Shown here: piece by piece, positions 60,400-64,000 of the stretch
Position numbering within the stretch: position 1 is the stretch's first letter
How the letters are laid out: each line of letters opens with the position of its first letter
Assembly: GCF_023343835.1 (NCBI RefSeq)
Contig: NC_064437.1
Coordinates: 23,845,001-23,909,000, forward strand
Direction of reading: 5' to 3'
DNA length: 64,000 nucleotides
Origin: Lagopus muta
Lineage: Eukaryota > Chordata > Aves > Galliformes > Phasianidae
Made by a program: the position numbers and the translations under genes
The notes under the pieces: model-generated
The model's database searches: none
What the model saw: only the letters and a program-made list of their open reading frames with translations
What the model was told of the DNA's origin: nothing

Positions 60400-61130
60400 A
60401 ACACTAATGGTTCAGAGAGCTCTCGGGCCAATTCATTTACCCTTTGATGCAAGATATCTGATCCTGCAGAATGTCTAACTTTAATCACTGCCGTTTAACA
60501 CATGGCTTCGTCACCAACAGACTACGGAGTATTTCATTATCTCCGTAAAGCAGGAGTGTGTCATCCTACTTCTTTCCAAAGAGAAAATAAACGTTGAACA
60601 AATCACTTTTCTACACGCAGGCTGAATATTTTCCTCGTCTTGTCTGGGATCTCATTATAGGATTTGGCTTCTCTCGGTACAGTGTAACAATTTCTTATTA
60701 TCATTAACCCTAGCGGCAACGGATTTTCCACTCCTGCCTTTGGGTCCCCTTTCCAGGTGTTTGCATACACTCATTGATCTCTGCCCACTGCAGATTTCTC
60801 ACATTTATTAACCATCATCATTAAACCCTTAACATTAAACCATGAACACGCATGCACATTGGTGCCACATATTTATGCCCGCACTTATCTCAGCATATAC
60901 GTATGTTAAACCTTTGGTAATGCTGTTCCACCTTCTCACTTAGCTGGGACTTGTTTATGTAAAGCAGTGCTGAGGCTCCCAGAATAGCAGTTATCTGAGA
61001 GCATCTCACAAAACAGCCTTAAACGCTTCCCCATTATCAGCTGTTCCACATTTTTTTGTTTGTTTAAACAATTCTTTCCACTCCTAATTTTGCTTCTAAC
61101 TATTTCCAGCCTAGGGAAGTTGTTCTTGTT
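60400..61130. promoter_or_regulatory. Candidate conserved noncoding element L
   Basis: About 730 bases of repeat-free, balanced-to-AT-rich sequence contain CTTTAATCACTGCC, TTTCATTATCTCCG, TTATTATCATTAACCC, CATCATCATTAAACCC and TATTTATGCCCG. The texture, with few CpA/TpG decay words and many short homeodomain-like cores, is that of a conserved element. Conservation is untested. Confidence 0.3.
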
Positions 61131-61432
61131 CCAGAGCTAGGGTCTAGAGCTGGGTACCTCTGTGCTTTTAAAAATCTGGTCCCTTGCTGCATATAAATAG
61201 TAGTGGTCAGAGCTCATGCATGGTGTCATGCTTGCTGGCACGCTGACAGCCTGGGGATAGGTTACGCAGTCCCTGCCCATCACCAGGCTGGAGAGATGCA
61301 AGTCCAAAAGGCAGAAGAAGCTGTGATTTGCGGAGGGATGCAACCCTCCTCGGCTCCCAGGCTCAACAAGAGGGGGAAAAGCCACTAGGGACCAAAGACA
61401 GCTTTCATCAATTGAGATGTTTTATTTTGTGT

Positions 61433-61464
<32 letters not shown>

Positions 61465-62667
61465 CTTAAACATCCTTTGTTTTCTAACAATAAATCATAA
61501 CCCGAGGCAAAAGCCTTTAAAAGGACTGGGCATGGAGTCTGCTTCCCTTCCCGGGCTGGCGAGGCCGGCCACCAGCTGACAGCAGCCATCCATCTGCAGC
61601 TCGGCCATCCATCCATCTTCAGCCGTCAGCGCGCCAGGACCCCGCGCCCCAGCCCTGCCCCCAGCACCAAAGCTGTAACCCTAATGAAGGCAGCAGCATC
61701 TCCTCCAAACAGAGCGGTGCTGGGAAATCCAGCCACGGCTGAACCTTCCCACGTAGTTTCTGAAATACCAACTCGGTTTTATTATTATTTTTTCTCCACT
61801 GGTGGCTATTCCTACCTCCTGTTGTTTACTGCCCAGGCTTCCAGGTTTGCTTTTTCACATCCGTGCTGCCAGCAGTCAGCAGTTTATGGTGGCGCCTACG
61901 TCTTCTGTTTACCTTCTTATTATTGTTCCCCAAAGATGCTCCATTAAAGCCCTCTTAACTGCTCTACCTCGTTGTTATCTGGAATACTGATTGCTCTCCC
62001 AAGGAGATGGAGGTGGTCCAACTTCTGTGCTCCCTCCGAAAGCATTGATGAAGCTTTGTGAGCTGTAACACCTCTGCTTTACCCCTTCATTACACTTTTT
62101 GCCCCTTGGTGGTCTCCCTCCCCGTCTGCTTTTGCTTCCAAGAGGCATGGGACCTTGCAGCTGAACATCTGAACTTTCCACTCTTTCTCTTCCCTCCTGA
62201 GGTCCCTCAAGTTGTTGCTGATCTGAGAAGCATTTTATGAGGCAATTTCACTCATGCCAAATGTGTCATAAGTGATGAATCCCTGCCTGCAGCCAGCCAA
62301 ATGCCGCTCAGCCGTGCAGTGATGTGAGCTGTGCCAGAGCCAGGCAGACCGCATGCAGGCCTGCTGCTTTGCTGTCCCCTCCTCTGTCACAGGCGAGGCC
62401 CTATCAGCCACCATTCATCAGGATCCAACTCAACATAGGTCACTGGGGAGGGTTTCAGTGGTCTTGATGCTAATTCAGGGTTAAGAGGTGGTCAAGAGCC
62501 ACATGTTGGTGTCTGACAACTCTTCCACTAGCACAGACCCATGTCTTCTGCCCATAACTTAGGTCTTCATGCAGCAAGGGTAAAATCTACTCAAAACTAG
62601 CTGCCAGACACAAAATACATGGTTTGGGTCACTAAGCGGGGACACCTTCTTCAAAAAGTGTCCCTAG
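61131..62667. other. Intergenic sequence, no gene seen
   Basis: Contains a T28 run (61437-61464). A short GC-richer segment with CCATCCATC phrases and CpGs follows at about 61550-61680. Frames are chance. No feature beyond these is supported. Confidence 0.5.
61437..61464. repeat. T28 homopolymer
   Basis: A run of 28 T bases. No retroposed body was recognised on either side. Confidence 0.95.
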
Positions 62668-62895
62668 TCATGGAATCATAGAATCATAGAATTGTTTGAG
62701 TTGGAAGGAAGCATTAAAGGCCATCTGATCCAACCTCCCTGCAGTTAACAGGGAAATCTAAAGCTCCATCAGGTGTTCAGAGCCCTGTCCTGCCTGACCT
62801 TGGCTCTCTGCAGAGACAGGGCACCACCACCTCCCTGGGCAACCGGTGCCAGTGCCTCCCCATCCTTATTGCAAAAAATTTCCTTCTTCTATCTA
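62668..62895 (-). mobile_element. CR1 LINE 3' fragment
   Basis: The reverse-complement CR1 copy begins with tandem octamers (GAATCATAGAATCATAGAAT), then GTTGGAAGGAAGCATTAAAG, CCATCTGATCCAACCTCCCT, and CACCACCTCCCTGGGCAACC, with TTGCAAAAAATTTCCTTC at the far end. It is the longest clear copy here together with the one at 50078. Confidence 0.93.
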
Positions 62896-63821
62896 GTCTA
62901 TATCTTCCCTGTCCAACGCTACCATGGCCTGCCCGTTCCACAGCCAAGGATCTTCCCTCCCTGAAATGGGAACGTCCCTTGCCAGTCCAGCTTCCTTTGG
63001 GGCTGGACGTGATGCTGGGGTCACAGAGCACCTGGCTGGGGCAGGCATTTCACAGCTGAGGGTGAAGGAGGTGAAGACTTCTGAAGGAAAGGGAAAATCC
63101 TCCAGCCTGGATGCCCCTTTGTTCCTAATTGTGCAGTGGTGCTCAGGTGACGGGGCAGGGAGGGGTAAGTACAGCAGGGTCCTGACACGGAACTGCCTGC
63201 AGTCAACGTTCCAGCCCCTCTCAAAATATCCCAGAGCACTCGGCTTCACCTCCGATTAAGTCCAGTTGCCCAGGCTGGCATGTACCCGTACACGAGCTAA
63301 ATGAGAACCACCCGTCCCACCGCCGTCCGCCTGGCCCTCCTCCTCCTCCTCTCCCGCACAGGTTCATTAAGGCCTTCCCCAGTGAAAACAGGCTGTGTTT
63401 CAGGGGGACTGCCGAAGCGTTTGATATTTTCCACTCTGCGTGTCAAGGGCATTTACAGTCGGCGTCAGGCTGTTCCGTCAGTCTGAGGGAAGCACTTTGA
63501 AGTGTTTGTGGTAGAGGCCACATGTGCAGTCAAGATGTGCTCCCCAGCCTCTCGACTGCCTCTGCATTCCCAGCACCATGTGACAATGAACAACATGGCT
63601 TAACCCTTTCACGCTGCGAGAGGCTCCTGCTCAGAGCCTGTTTCACTTCTTGGCGGCATCCACAGGCAAGCAAGAAGAGCAACACAGCTTGGACAAGCAT
63701 GGTATAGGGCACAAAGGGAATCTGATGGAGATACAAGGTCTCAAAGTTTCTGCTCTAAGCTGATGCTAATCCCCACTCATGCCTGGAGAGCTGCCAGAGG
63801 CCCTGCTTGGATGCAGCACTT
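62896..63821. other. Intergenic sequence, no gene seen
   Basis: Unique-looking sequence between two minus-strand CR1 fragments. Only chance frames. Confidence 0.5.
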
Positions 63822-63915
63822 AGAATCATAGAATCATTAAGGTTGGAAAGACTGCTCAGATCATCTAGTCCTACTTGACTTGCCACAAGCATTGCTGGGG
63901 CCAGCTCCCACCCTC
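63822..63915 (-). mobile_element. CR1 LINE 3'-end fragment
   Basis: The reverse-complement CR1 tail reads AGAATCATAGAATCATTAAG, GTTGGAAAGACTGCTCAGAT and CATCTAGTCCTACTTGAC; homology then fades. Confidence 0.9.
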
Positions 63916-64000
63916 GCTGCTCCTTGCAATGGGCTCCAAGCTATACCCGAGAAGCCGCACGGAATGAATCCCAGTGGCGGTGACACACCAGGAATGCCCA

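Noticed and set aside
1..64000. CRISPR arrays, operons, phage or plasmid features, tRNA or rRNA genes
   Set aside because: The window is an avian nuclear locus; no spaced direct-repeat array, no tRNA A/B-box cloverleaf and no rRNA signature was recognised.

Overview
This is a vertebrate nuclear window and almost certainly avian. It has genes with GT/AG introns, CpG-island promoters, and many degraded copies of the chicken repeat 1 (CR1) LINE, including its characteristic ATTCTATG-type 3' end. A galliform is likely, but this is inferred from overall character and not proven. There is no bacterial-style gene organisation, no CRISPR array and no operon. Most open frames here are chance frames in noncoding DNA.

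Two genes can be supported, both on the minus strand and in the same order as on human chromosome 1q24. (1) PRRX1, a paired-related homeobox transcription factor of limb and craniofacial mesenchyme. Only its first coding exon (3116 down to 2876) and the start of intron 1 lie in the window; the homeodomain exons are beyond position 1. (2) GORAB, a trans-Golgi golgin that binds RAB6, ARF5 and SCYL1. It is complete, with five coding exons between 32353 and 24847, intact splice sites, a 373-residue product, a 3' UTR and a convincing polyadenylation site near 23.58 kb.

Layout: 1-2875 is PRRX1 intron 1, including a GC-rich stretch with a TATA/palindrome cassette. 2200-3640 is the PRRX1 CpG-island promoter and exon 1. 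3640-23560 is the GORAB-PRRX1 intergenic interval, about 20 kb with only two small CR1 fragments, one pentanucleotide satellite and several AT-rich blocks with homeodomain-type sites that are candidate PRRX1 enhancers. 23.58-32.5 kb is GORAB. Its CpG-island promoter carries two X-box (RFX) motifs and a YY1-type motif pointing the other way. 32.6-64 kb has no gene I can support. It holds at least eleven CR1 fragments, microsatellites, and more AT-rich blocks that resemble conserved noncoding elements.

I found no undescribed multi-gene system. The observations most worth following are the twin X-boxes at GORAB, the promoter-like cassette in PRRX1 intron 1, the homeodomain palindrome about 6.7 kb upstream of PRRX1, the 25-bp palindrome near 49.46 kb, and the uneven CR1 distribution that leaves the PRRX1 upstream interval nearly free of repeats.
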